Assembly (NCBI GenBank): GCA_964558465.1
Contig: CAZLEF010000066.1
Coordinates: forward strand, 1 to 39,322
Reading direction: 5' to 3'
Source: JACJYC01 sp964558465
Lineage (GTDB): Bacteria; Bacteroidota; Bacteroidia; Chitinophagales; Saprospiraceae
Length of the DNA stretch: 39,322 nucleotides
The notes below the pieces were generated by a model that was not told the origin of the DNA, did not search any database, and was given only the letters and a program-made list of their open reading frames with translations. The position numbers were made by a program, and so were the translations under genes. Positions 23,052 through 31,084 of the stretch are shown here, piece by piece. The number at the start of each line of letters is the position of its first letter. Positions within the stretch are counted from its first letter, which is position 1.

Positions 23052-26000
23052 TCAATTCTGGCTGACTTCAAAACTGGCGGTATGTTCAAAATCCCGGAAA
23101 TCTACGGGGCTGACGCCTGAAACACCCTGCTCGGCCATATAGACCCCGTAAATGGTGTCGACAGCGGCCATGGTGAGTTTGTTGTGGGTAACGATGATGA
23201 ACTGGGAATCGTGGGAAAACTTTTTGACGATCTTGTTGAATTTATAAATATTGGCGTCGTCAAGCGGGGCGTCCACTTCGTCAAAGATGCAGAAAGGCGC
23301 CGGCTTCAACAGGTACAGGGCAAACAATAAGGCTGTAGCCGTCAGGGTTTTTTCCCCGCCGGAAAGCTGACTGATCGTTTGAGGCCGTTTACCTTTGGGT
23401 TTGGCAACGATCTCTATTCTGGATTCGAGCGGATTGTCGGGTTCGAGCAGAATCAGGTCGCAGTTGTCGTCTTCTGTGAACAGACTGCGAAAAACGTCGA
23501 TGAAATAAAGCCTGGCCTTTTCAAATGCCTCCAGAAACTGGGCGGTAGCGGTTTCCTCAATTTCCTTGATGGTTTCCATGAGGGAATCCTTGGCCTGGCG
23601 GATATCGTCGCGCTGGACGGAGATGGAATCGAAACGTTCCTTCATTTCGTCGTAGGCTTCGACCGCCATCGGGTTGATCTCGCCATACCCTTCGATCCGG
23701 CTCCTGACCCGCCCCAGTTTGATCTCCAGTTCGTCCACATTATCGGTGGGAACGGGGTGGGTATTGATCACATCATTGATGTTGATGTTGAATTCGATCC
23801 GGAGGCGTTCGGCAACAGAGGAGACTTCAAACTTCAGGTCTTGTTTTTTCTCCCTGAGCTGGTTGACGAGGATCTGCGCGTCCTGGCGGAGGCGATTCAG
23901 TTTTCGGAGTTCGTCCTCCATTTCATTGATGCCGCCCCTGGCCTGAAAATATCCTTGTTCGGCTTCCGTCAGCAGCGCTTCTTTCGTTTTTCTTTCCTGA
24001 TAGACCTGTTCGAGTTCGAGGCCAAGCTGGTCGATCCCGGCGTGGATGCCGGAGATTTCGCCGTCGCTCTGAAGGAAGTTTTTCTGGTTATTTTCCAGCG
24101 TATGCCGGGTTTCTTCCAGTTGTTTTTCCCGGAAGTTCATTTCCCGCTGGATGGCGCTCACCTTGTTCTGCTGCCGGATGAACGCAATATTTTTTTCATT
24201 GAAGTCGGAAGAAGCCCGGCTCAGTTGTTCTGCCGCTTCGCGATACGACCCATCGGTATGGGCGATCTGGTCCTTGATGGCGGCAATTTCCGAAGTTTTC
24301 ACGGCCAACTGGCTTTCGATGGCTTTGTTGCTTTCATTCAGCGCTTCGATCAACTGCCTGAAATGGGCTTGTTTCTTTTGTTCTTCCGCCACAAAATGAT
24401 CATAATTTTCCAACCGGGTGGCTACGCTTACCCTTTGTTGTTCGACCTGGTTGACTTCATTGCGTTTTTGCTGAATATGGGCGTGGGTGCGCTGGTTCTT
24501 TAAGGTTTCGAGTTGATTCCGGAGGTTATAATAATCCGTTGAAAGCCGGTTGACCTCCTTTTCCGCCTTTTTGATGGCGGTGTCCAGCACTTCCAGGTTC
24601 TTTTTCCGGCCGATCCGTTTGCCTTCAAACAAACCGACAGAACCACCTGAAATGCTGTATTTCCGTTTGATGAACCGCCCGTTCTGGGACAGCAGGACGA
24701 CACCTTCCTCCAGGTTTTGGGTGGCCAGTTCTTCATTTTGAGTAATCAGCACATTCTCCAGGAGATAGCCCACCAGGTTAAAATAGGCCGGATCGCACTG
24801 GACCATGTCCACAGCCTGTACCGTATCCGGCAAAAGGCGCATAGGCGCCATATAATCCCTGAATGCGTTGAGCAGGAAAAAATTGGCCTTGCCTTTCTGG
24901 CTTTTGCTCAGCAACTGGATGGCGTTGGCGGCCTCTTCCAGGTTGGCTGCCACATAATAATTCAGATAGGGTTCCAGGAAATTTTCAATGGCCACCCGGT
25001 AGGCTTCGTTTACATAGATCAGATCAGATAAAAGCGGGGTATCCTTTTTCCATTCCTTGCTTCCGCTCAGAAAACGGATGGATTCCGGGAAACCTTCCAG
25101 GTTTTCGATCATGCTCTGGGTGAGCTTGTACTCGTTCCGTTTGGCGTCCAGTTCACGATTCAGTTTCGAGATCCGGCCATGGAGATCTTCCACTGCCGTT
25201 TCGGTAGATTGAATATCCTGCTGACGTTTTTCTTCCGCCTGCTCCAGTACATTCAGTTCCGCTGCTTTTTGGTCAAGCGTTTTTTGGAGTTCTGCCAGTT
25301 TTTCCTTGAAACCGCCGGCTTCTTCTCCACGGAGTTGGACGGCCATTTCGCTGCGTTCGATCTCCTGCTGGTTATTGCCGGATTGATTGGCATTGACGGC
25401 CTTTTGTTTCTCCAGTTCGAATAATTCCCGTTCGAGGCGTTGTTGCTGGTTTACAACCCCATCGAGGTCGGCTTTGATGGATCCGTGGCTGATTTTTATT
25501 TTCTGAAGGGTTTCTTCGGCCTGGACAAGTTCTTGTTCCAGTCGGGCTTCAATCCGTTTTTCCAGGTTAAAATCGGTGCGGAATTGCTCGATGTCCGCTT
25601 CAAAAAGCTGGATCCTTTTGATGGCGGCCGCAATGTCGTGGTTCAGTTTTTCCTTGTTCTGGAGGATGAAACTCTCTTTCTGCTGAAGGATCTGTCTTTC
25701 ATTTTCAAGGTTGCGAATCTGCCCGATCAACTGGTTGAGGTCGCGCTGGCGTTCGGACAAAGCCTTTTCCTTATCCAGATTTTCCTTTTTATCGGCTTCG
25801 AGCTTCGATTCAAGCTGATGGATCTGCACGTCGTACTGCCTGAAATGATCCTCTTCCTGATCGAGTTGCGCACTGAGGGTTTGTTGCCGTTCCTTGACCA
25901 TGCTGATCTTGAGGATGGCCATATCCAGGCTCAGCGCCTTGTATTCGGCTTTTAACTCCAGGTATTTTTTAGCCCTTTTGGCTTGTTTTTCAAGCGAGAC

Positions 26001-26606
26001 CAGATTGATGTTGATCTCATAGAGCAAATCCTCAACCCGGTCGAGGTCTTCCGAAGTGCTTTTGAGTTTACTCAGGGTTTCTTTTTTCCGGATCTTGTAT
26101 TTGGAAACGCCGGCAGCCTGTTCGAACATCCGCCTGCGCGAATTATCCTTGTCGGCCAGGATATCGTCCACCATGCCCAGTGCAATAATGGCATAGGAAT
26201 TGGAGCCGATCCCGGTGTCCAGGAACAGGGAAGTGATGTCTTTGAGGCGGCAGGGCACGCCGTTGAGCCGGTATTCGCTTTCGCCGGAGCGGTATAACAT
26301 CCGGGTGATGGCCACGGATTGGTACTCGGTGGGCAGGAGGTTTTTGGTGTTTTCAAAAGTCAGGGAAACCTGGGCCAGGCCGGCCGGTTTGCGTTTTTTG
26401 GCGCCGTTAAAGATCACGCTGGTCATCTGGTCAAGGCGGAGTTCCTTGCTGCTTTGCTCCCCCAGGACCCAGCGGATGGCATCGACGATATTGGACTTGC
26501 CGGACCCGTTGGGCCCCACAATACCGATCACGTCAGCGTTGAAGTTGATCAAAGTTTCGTTGGCGAAACTTTTGAATCCCTTTATTTCCAGGCTTTTTAA
26601 CCGCAT
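23052..26606 (-). CDS. smc: Chromosome segregation protein SMC
   Basis: This 1184-residue protein has the full SMC layout. The N-terminal Walker A reads GPNGSGKSNIVDAIRWVLGE (about 33-52), with long heptad-rich coiled coils on both sides of a hinge near 505-630 (DTPLLSDLI, NYYVAANLEEAANAI). The C-terminal ATPase half has the signature LSGGEKTLTATALLFA and Walker B FCIFDEVDAPLDDAN. Dimers with ScpA/ScpB compact and segregate the chromosome; those partners are not here. The ATG at 26606 begins with MRLKSLEIKGFKSFA, the family N-terminus; a GTG three codons upstream was rejected. It lies 35 nt downstream of pdhB and is probably co-transcribed with it. Confidence 0.96.
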   Translation of the reverse strand: MRLKSLEIKGFKSFANETLINFNADVIGIVGPNGSGKSNIVDAIRWVLGEQSSKELRLDQMTSVIFNGAKKRKPAGLAQVSLTFENTKNLLPTEYQSVAITRMLYRSGESEYRLNGVPCRLKDITSLFLDTGIGSNSYAIIALGMVDDILADKDNSRRRMFEQAAGVSKYKIRKKETLSKLKSTSEDLDRVEDLLYEININLVSLEKQAKRAKKYLELKAEYKALSLDMAILKISMVKERQQTLSAQLDQEEDHFRQYDVQIHQLESKLEADKKENLDKEKALSERQRDLNQLIGQIRNLENERQILQQKESFILQNKEKLNHDIAAAIKRIQLFEADIEQFRTDFNLEKRIEARLEQELVQAEETLQKIKISHGSIKADLDGVVNQQQRLERELFELEKQKAVNANQSGNNQQEIERSEMAVQLRGEEAGGFKEKLAELQKTLDQKAAELNVLEQAEEKRQQDIQSTETAVEDLHGRISKLNRELDAKRNEYKLTQSMIENLEGFPESIRFLSGSKEWKKDTPLLSDLIYVNEAYRVAIENFLEPYLNYYVAANLEEAANAIQLLSKSQKGKANFFLLNAFRDYMAPMRLLPDTVQAVDMVQCDPAYFNLVGYLLENVLITQNEELATQNLEEGVVLLSQNGRFIKRKYSISGGSVGLFEGKRIGRKKNLEVLDTAIKKAEKEVNRLSTDYYNLRNQLETLKNQRTHAHIQQKRNEVNQVEQQRVSVATRLENYDHFVAEEQKKQAHFRQLIEALNESNKAIESQLAVKTSEIAAIKDQIAHTDGSYREAAEQLSRASSDFNEKNIAFIRQQNKVSAIQREMNFREKQLEETRHTLENNQKNFLQSDGEISGIHAGIDQLGLELEQVYQERKTKEALLTEAEQGYFQARGGINEMEDELRKLNRLRQDAQILVNQLREKKQDLKFEVSSVAERLRIEFNININDVINTHPVPTDNVDELEIKLGRVRSRIEGYGEINPMAVEAYDEMKERFDSISVQRDDIRQAKDSLMETIKEIEETATAQFLEAFEKARLYFIDVFRSLFTEDDNCDLILLEPDNPLESRIEIVAKPKGKRPQTISQLSGGEKTLTATALLFALYLLKPAPFCIFDEVDAPLDDANIYKFNKIVKKFSHDSQFIIVTHNKLTMAAVDTIYGVYMAEQGVSGVSPVDFRDFEHTASFEVSQN

Positions 26607-26641
26607 ACTGCACACACTTGACCCGCAAAGGCAGGCCTGGC

Positions 26642-27628
26642 TTAATACCTTACATACATCACTTGTTTGACCGCTTTGACGATCTTTTCCGCATTCGGCA
26701 TATACGCTTCCACAAAAGGATGCGAATAGGGAAGCGAAGTATCTGCCGCATTCACCCTGGTCACCGGAGCGTCCAGGTAATCAAATGCATATTTCTGCAC
26801 TTCGTACGTTACCTCAGCTGAAACACCGGCAAAAGGCCAGGATTCGTCGATCACGACCAGGCGGTTGGTTTTTTTGACGGATTCAACGATGGTCCGGTAA
26901 TCCAGCGGGCGGATGGTGCGCAGATCGATCACTTCGGCGGAGATGCCTTCGGAGGCCAGCAAATCGGCGGCTTCCAGGGTGGGCAGGATCAGCTTGTTGA
27001 AGGAAACGAGCGTTACATCGGTTCCGGGCCTTCTTACAGCGGCCACCCCGATCGGCACCAGGTATTCACCTTCCGGAACCTCGCCGGTATGGCCGTACAA
27101 CATTTCGGATTCCATCATACAGACCGGGTCGTTATCCCGGATAGCGGATTTCAACAGGCCTTTGGCATCTGCGGGGTCGATACAGGACACCACTTTCAGG
27201 CCCGGCGTATTGGCCAGCCAGGATTCAAAGGTCTGTGAATGCTGCTGGGCCAATTGTCCGGCCGCGCCGGAAGGGCCCCTGAAAACGATCGGGCAATTGA
27301 ACTGCCCTGCCGACTGGGAAAGGGTTTTGGCGGCATTGTTGACAATCTGGTCGAAGGCCAGGATGGCAAAGTTCCAGGTCATGAACTCGACAATGGGCCG
27401 CAGCCCGTTCATAGCTGCGCCGACGCCGATGCCTGCAAAACCCAATTCAGCGATCGGCGTGTCGATGACCCGCCTGGGCCCAAACTCCTCAAGCATGCCT
27501 TTGCTGACCTTATAAGCGCCATCGTACTCCGCTACTTCTTCACCCATCAGAAAAACCGTTTCGTCACGGCGCATTTCTTCGCTCATAGCTTCGCGCAAGG
27601 CATCGCGAAGTGCAATTATTCTTGCCAT
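26642..27628 (-). CDS. pdhB: Pyruvate dehydrogenase E1 component subunit beta
   Basis: This 328-residue protein starts with MARIIALRDALREAMSEEM and carries the E1-beta landmarks: FLMGEEVAEYDGAYKVSKGM, DTPIAELGFAGIGVGAAMNG, the Phe/Trp-rich FMTWNFAILAFDQIVN and the potassium/thiamine-diphosphate region FRGPSGAAGQLAQQHSQ. The C-terminal transketolase domain has EVIDLRTIRPLD and VIDESWPFAG. It works with E1 alpha, E2 and E3 to make acetyl-CoA. The alpha subunit gene is not in the window. The frame runs 41 codons further upstream, but that part is unlike the family and spans the promoter, so the ATG at 27628 is used. Confidence 0.95.
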   Translation of the reverse strand: MARIIALRDALREAMSEEMRRDETVFLMGEEVAEYDGAYKVSKGMLEEFGPRRVIDTPIAELGFAGIGVGAAMNGLRPIVEFMTWNFAILAFDQIVNNAAKTLSQSAGQFNCPIVFRGPSGAAGQLAQQHSQTFESWLANTPGLKVVSCIDPADAKGLLKSAIRDNDPVCMMESEMLYGHTGEVPEGEYLVPIGVAAVRRPGTDVTLVSFNKLILPTLEAADLLASEGISAEVIDLRTIRPLDYRTIVESVKKTNRLVVIDESWPFAGVSAEVTYEVQKYAFDYLDAPVTRVNAADTSLPYSHPFVEAYMPNAEKIVKAVKQVMYVRY

Positions 27629-27649
27629 TCGTTTCTTTTTTTGAGAAGG

Positions 27650-27657
27650 CAAAAATA
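27650..27657 (-). promoter_or_regulatory. -7 box of the pdhB-smc transcript
   Basis: Minus-strand TATTTTTG matches TAnnTTTG and lies about 22 nt before the ATG at 27628, giving a short leader. No -33 TTG is found at a normal distance, so support is moderate. Confidence 0.5.
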
Positions 27658-27704
27658 GTAATTCTCCGGGATTTGGGCATAGTATCTTTGCAATGTTGCA
27701 GAAC

Positions 27705-27735
27705 TTGAAATAATCAGATAAAAAAGTTACCTTTG
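27705..27735 (+). promoter_or_regulatory. Promoter of the small lipoprotein-mnmD pair
   Basis: TTG at 27705-27707, a 20-nt spacer and TACCTTTG at 27728-27735 match both promoter elements. Transcription would start near 27742, about 70 nt before the ATG at 27812. A second perfect box (TATCTTTG, 27683-27690) has no -33 partner. Confidence 0.6.
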
Positions 27736-27811
27736 CGCGGCGGCAAAGCAATAAACATTTTCTGCATTGCGTTGTTGCTTTTATTCGCTTTACATATTAA
27801 CAGAAACTCCC

Positions 27812-27964
27812 ATGAGAAATCTCAGGCAATTAATCACAGCGTGTTTGTTTTTGGCTTTTGCACTTTCCATGTCTTCCTGCAACCGCGGGTACGGCTGTCC
27901 CAGCAATTTTAATATCCAGCCGGTGGTAAAAATCGTCCAGACCACCATCCAGGCAATCCGGTAA
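27812..27964 (+). CDS. Small predicted lipoprotein, 50 residues
   Basis: The protein has a basic N-terminus, a hydrophobic stretch LITACLFLAFALSM and a lipobox ending in Cys23 (SMSSC). The 27-residue mature part begins with NRGYGCPSNF, a motif I recall in other short Bacteroidota lipoproteins, and has one further Cys. The ATG at 27812 gives a normal lipoprotein signal; a frame from 27767 would add 15 non-signal residues. It lies downstream of a good promoter and 12 nt before the mnmD ATG. No function is known. Confidence 0.65.
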   Translation: MRNLRQLITACLFLAFALSMSSCNRGYGCPSNFNIQPVVKIVQTTIQAIR

Positions 27965-27976
27965 TGGATTGAGGCA

Positions 27977-28651
27977 ATGGCCGGCAATCAAATATTTACC
28001 ACCCAGGACGGATCGCATTCCATTTTCTCCCAGGCTTTCGGGGTTAGTTACCATTCGAAGTACGGGGCCGTTCAGGAATCCCGCCATGTTTTCCTGGAGG
28101 CGGGTTTGTTTTACCTTTTGCCAAGGCATCGCGGAGAAATCGCGATCCTTGAAATGGGACTTGGAACCGGCCTCAATGCGCTCCTCACCCTTCTCGCAGC
28201 CGCCCGGGCCGGGGTCAATATCCGTTATACTGCCTACGAACTGAATCCGCTGACCGGGGAGGAGGCGGAATCGTTGAACTACCCTGCTGTGCTGGCAATG
28301 GAAGGAGCAGAACAATATTTCAGGCAGATACACCAATCAGAATGGGAAAAACCGGCGCCCCTGACGGCTTTTTTTGAGCTGGAAAAAAGAAAAGCCGACC
28401 TTCGCGACCTCACAGAGGCCGGCCGGTATGACCTGGTATACTACGATGCATTTGCACCGGAAGCGCAGCCGGAGCTCTGGACGGAAGAAACGCTAGGAAA
28501 AGTAACGAATGCCATGAAAACCAATGGCGTACTGGTGACCTACTGCGCGAAGGGCGCCCTGAAAAGGACATTAAGATCGCTGGGACTGGCGGTAGAATCC
28601 ATAAAAGGGCCCCCGGGGAAAAGGGAAATGACGCGTGCGGTTAAAACCTAA
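27977..28651 (+). CDS. mnmD: tRNA 5-methylaminomethyl-2-thiouridine methyltransferase MnmD
   Basis: This 224-residue protein is a stand-alone version of the methyltransferase half of MnmC. Typical segments are TQDGSHSIFSQAFGVSYHS, QESRHVFLEAGL, the SAM-binding loop LEMGLGTGLNALLTL (about 57-71), YDLVYYDAFAPEAQPELWT and the end motif GPPGKREMTRA. It uses SAM to methylate the nm5 group at the wobble uridine (U34) of certain tRNAs, after MnmE/MnmG and any deaminating steps. The oxidase half (MnmC1) is absent, as usual in Bacteroidota. Its last four bases overlap the end of the convergent AP2/HNH-like gene, leaving no room for a terminator. Confidence 0.93.
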   Translation: MAGNQIFTTQDGSHSIFSQAFGVSYHSKYGAVQESRHVFLEAGLFYLLPRHRGEIAILEMGLGTGLNALLTLLAAARAGVNIRYTAYELNPLTGEEAESLNYPAVLAMEGAEQYFRQIHQSEWEKPAPLTAFFELEKRKADLRDLTEAGRYDLVYYDAFAPEAQPELWTEETLGKVTNAMKTNGVLVTYCAKGALKRTLRSLGLAVESIKGPPGKREMTRAVKT

Positions 28652-29214
28652 TCATGTTTTTCTTTTTCTTCTGCTTTTTTAGACTTGAGCACATTAATCT
28701 TGCCCTCCTCTCCATACAGTTCACGCGATTTTTTATTGTAGGCGATGGCTGCTTCTTCGGCAGTGCTGAACATCCCGATATGGACGGACTTGCGCCCAAT
28801 GGAAATAACCGCCCTGAAACGGTTATTTTCCTTGTATACCCCCGTATAACCTGCGCTGCTGCTCGTTTTGCGTTTGCGGCTGGCGACCGACCTGGACCGG
28901 TAGATCAGGTTTTCCAGCCGGCAATCCAGTTTATTGCCGTTTTTTGCGCCGACCAGATTTTTATCCCGGGTCTTGCTTTCATTCAAAAATCGCTCCGCTA
29001 CCAGTTTGTGCAGGTAAATGGTTTCCGTTTTATACCCTCCCTTTGCTTTTTTCCAGGTTTTCTGGAATACAGCGCAGCCGCTAGAATGTTTTCGCAAATT
29101 GTTGATGAAATCGATTTTGACGAGATAAGGGTCGGTGGTTAGAAATTCATAGACCTTATCATCCAACAAAACCTCATCGTTTGCATTTTTCAACTTGATC
29201 TTGTATAGGGCCAT
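28648..29214 (-). CDS. AP2-domain DNA-binding protein with degenerate HNH-like region
   Basis: This 188-residue protein has two recognisable parts. Residues 60-115 resemble the HNH_3 fold of homing-type endonucleases (LHKLVAERFLNES, KNGNKLDCRLENLIY), but the usual VNHKNGN catalytic histidine is replaced (NLVGAKNGNK). Residues 120-175 form an AP2/ERF-like DNA-binding domain (GYTGVYKENNRFRAVISIG, then VHIGMFSTAEEAAIAYNKKS and LYGEEG). AP2-HNH proteins are normally mobile-intron nucleases; loss of the histidine suggests a resident DNA-binding protein instead. The end is Lys/Glu-rich. It has its own promoter-like site and no mobile-element neighbours. Target unknown. Confidence 0.8.
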   Translation of the reverse strand: MALYKIKLKNANDEVLLDDKVYEFLTTDPYLVKIDFINNLRKHSSGCAVFQKTWKKAKGGYKTETIYLHKLVAERFLNESKTRDKNLVGAKNGNKLDCRLENLIYRSRSVASRKRKTSSSAGYTGVYKENNRFRAVISIGRKSVHIGMFSTAEEAAIAYNKKSRELYGEEGKINVLKSKKAEEKEKHD

Positions 29215-29262
29215 TTTTCACGGTAGGGATAATCAAAAAATGAAGAATCACAAGAATTGCTC

Positions 29263-29293
29263 TAAATATAAGGTAATTTTGCTATCCACGCAA
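29263..29293 (-). promoter_or_regulatory. Promoter-like site of the AP2/HNH-like gene
   Basis: Minus-strand TTG (29293-29291), a 20-nt spacer and TATATTTA (29270-29263; one mismatch to TAnnTTTG). The leader to the ATG at 29214 would be about 40 nt. Confidence 0.45.
29274..29281 (+). promoter_or_regulatory. -7 box before ribD
   Basis: TAATTTTG matches TAnnTTTG and lies 37 nt before the ribD ATG at 29319. A TTG at 29257-29259 is only 14 nt upstream, shorter than usual. It overlaps the divergent promoter of the AP2/HNH-like gene, so the two may compete. Confidence 0.4.
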
Positions 29294-29318
29294 GTAATGG
29301 TTAAAAAAACTGCTTCGG

Positions 29319-30377
29319 ATGGACGAAGTCTATTACATGAAACGGTGTTTTGAGCTTGCCCGTCTGGGTGGCGGAAACACGCTTCCAAACCCCCGGGTGG
29401 GCGCAGTCCTGGTGGCCGGCGGGCGGATCATCGGAGAGGGTTACCATAAAATTTATGGTCAGGCGCACGCGGAAGTCAACGCAGTGGGTTCGGTCAAACC
29501 GGAAGACCGCCGCCTGATCGCGCAATCTGTGCTTTACGTTTCCCTCGAACCTTGTTCCGTTTACGGCAAAACCCCACCCTGCACCGACCTGATCATCCGG
29601 GAACGGATACCGAAGGTGGTGGTGGCCTGTAAAGACCGTTCCCCGGGGGTTGACGGACACGGTATAGCGTTGTTGAGAAATGCCGGCGTTGAAGTCCGGG
29701 TCGGCCTCCTGGAGGAAGAAGGCGCCCTGCTTGCTTTGCCCAGGAATACGTTTGTTTCGGAAGAAAGGCCCTATATCATTTTGAAATACGCTCTGGACCC
29801 GCAAGGCCTGATAGCGGCGGCGGACGGACGGCAGGCCTGGATCTCCAATCCCTTCAGCAGGCGGCTTGTCCACCGGTGGAGAAGTGAGGCCGCGGCTATC
29901 CTGGCGGGCGCCAATACGGCTCTGTCGGATGATCCGGCCCTGACAACCCGGTACGGGTTCGGCCGGAGCCCCATCCGTGTGGTAATTGACCGGCGCCTGC
30001 GGCTGCCGGCATCCCTGAGATTATTTGACGGGACCGGGCCCACCTTGGTTTATACCGTCTCCCCGGATACCCCCTCCTACCCCAACACGATATTTTGTGT
30101 AGCGCCAGAGGAAAATAATTTACTGGATTTTATGCTGCGCGACCTGTTCAACAAAAAAATAGCCGGCCTGATCGTCGAAGGAGGCCCTACCCTGCTGAAG
30201 GCATTCATACAGGCCGGATTATGGGACGAAGCCCGGGTGTTCACCGGTCAACAGCCGATTAAGGACGGCATTCCGGGCCCTGTTTTACCCGGCAGACTTT
30301 GCCGGGAGATTTCCATTGGCGGAGATATTTTAAGAATTTACAGACCAGAAAGCCCTGTTTTGTTAAACTTGTATTAA
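29319..30377 (+). CDS. ribD: RibD: bifunctional pyrimidine deaminase/reductase of riboflavin synthesis
   Basis: This is a 352-residue protein. The deaminase half has NPRVGAVLV at 24-32, the zinc site HAE (50-52) and PCSVYGKTPPC (Cys79 and Cys88). The reductase half has ILKYALDPQG in place of the usual LKxAxSLDG, then GANTALSDDPALTTR, PIRVVIDRRLRLP and LIVEGGPTLLKAFI, the NADPH site. It converts the early pyrimidine intermediate of riboflavin to the reduced deaminated form. RibBA, which makes the other precursor, lies about 10 kb away in a separate transcript. The ATG at 29319 gives the usual MDEVYYMKRCFELARLG N-terminus; an ATG six codons later is possible. Confidence 0.94.
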   Translation: MDEVYYMKRCFELARLGGGNTLPNPRVGAVLVAGGRIIGEGYHKIYGQAHAEVNAVGSVKPEDRRLIAQSVLYVSLEPCSVYGKTPPCTDLIIRERIPKVVVACKDRSPGVDGHGIALLRNAGVEVRVGLLEEEGALLALPRNTFVSEERPYIILKYALDPQGLIAAADGRQAWISNPFSRRLVHRWRSEAAAILAGANTALSDDPALTTRYGFGRSPIRVVIDRRLRLPASLRLFDGTGPTLVYTVSPDTPSYPNTIFCVAPEENNLLDFMLRDLFNKKIAGLIVEGGPTLLKAFIQAGLWDEARVFTGQQPIKDGIPGPVLPGRLCREISIGGDILRIYRPESPVLLNLY

Positions 30378-30427
30378 AGTCCGCCTTTGAAATAGGGAGA
30401 AATAGCGGGAATTTGTTTTCAAGGTAC

Positions 30428-30435
30428 TAATTTTG
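30428..30435 (+). promoter_or_regulatory. -7 box before the thioredoxin-fold gene
   Basis: TAATTTTG matches TAnnTTTG; the ATG is at 30446, so the leader would be only about 5 nt. No -33 TTG at a normal distance. Confidence 0.35.
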
Positions 30436-30445
30436 TTCAGAGAAA

Positions 30446-30991
30446 ATGAAGAAGGGCATGAAATTCAGTTGGATCATTATATGGACATTGGCTGTCAGCC
30501 AGCTGTTCGGCCAAGGCAAAGACGAAGTCATCCAGTGGTTGACCTGGGAAGAAGCGCAGGTCAGGCAAGAGCAGGAAAAACGGCCTGTTTTTCTGAATAT
30601 TTACACTTCCTGGTGCGGTTGGTGCACCCGCCTGGAAGAGACCACCCTGCACGAAAGCTCCATTGCCAGATATATCAATGAAAAATTCTATCCTGTCAAA
30701 TTCAACGCGGAGCGCAAGGAGGAACTGATTTTCCGCAATCAAACCTACGGTGTGATCAAGCTGGGCAAAAAGGAATACCACCGGCTTGCGGCCGAATGGC
30801 TGGGTGGCCGGATGAGCTTTCCAACCCTTGTTTTCCTGGATGATGCATCCAATCTGATCCAGGCGATCCCGGGTTACCGCTCGGCCAAAGAACTGGAAGT
30901 CATCGCCACCTACTTCGGCAGCGGGGAATACCGCAACACGCCCTGGTCGGTGTATGAGAAGAATTATCAGCCGGTTTTGATTACGGATTGA
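30446..30991 (+). CDS. Exported thioredoxin-fold protein (CGWC)
   Basis: This 181-residue protein has a signal peptide (FSWIIIWTLAVSQLFGQ near 7-23) and a thioredoxin-like domain with FLNIYTSWCGWCTRLEETT, redox pair Cys57/Cys60. MSFPTLVFLDD holds the cis-proline before strand 4. The sequence around the site (RPVFLNIYTSWCGWC) is of the DUF255/thioredoxin_7 type found in the Bacteroidota periplasm. It probably reduces or shuffles disulfides of envelope proteins. Its stop is followed by the 25-bp inverted repeat that separates it from the convergent SNF2 helicase. A second start at Met5 is equally possible. Confidence 0.87.
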   Translation: MKKGMKFSWIIIWTLAVSQLFGQGKDEVIQWLTWEEAQVRQEQEKRPVFLNIYTSWCGWCTRLEETTLHESSIARYINEKFYPVKFNAERKEELIFRNQTYGVIKLGKKEYHRLAAEWLGGRMSFPTLVFLDDASNLIQAIPGYRSAKELEVIATYFGSGEYRNTPWSVYEKNYQPVLITD

Positions 30992-31005
30992 TTTGTTGTT
31001 GATTC

Positions 31006-31076
31006 GTTGATGCGTTGATTTGTTGATTTGAAACGGCAGCCCTCGAATCAACAAATCAACAAATCAACGCATCAAC
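31006..31076. terminator. 25-bp perfect inverted repeat of GTTGATTT units between convergent genes
   Basis: 31006-31030 and 31052-31076 are perfect inverted complements, 25 bp long, with a 21-nt loop. The arm is made of GTTGATGC, GTTGATTT and GTTGATTTG units, and further diverged copies lie at 30987-31005. The gap separates the thioredoxin-fold gene (stop 30991) from the SNF2 gene (stop 31085). It is a strong candidate two-way terminator. Confidence 0.75.
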
Positions 31077-31084
31077 AATCCCCC

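Noticed and set aside
23379..24503. 374-codon plus-strand frame opposite smc
   Set aside because: It is the antisense of a certain SMC coding region, Phe/Leu-rich as expected from the complement of Glu/Lys-rich coiled coil.
27629..27751. 41-codon N-terminal extension of PdhB
   Set aside because: The extension is unlike the family, contains the -7 box, and MARIIALRDALREAM is the normal start.
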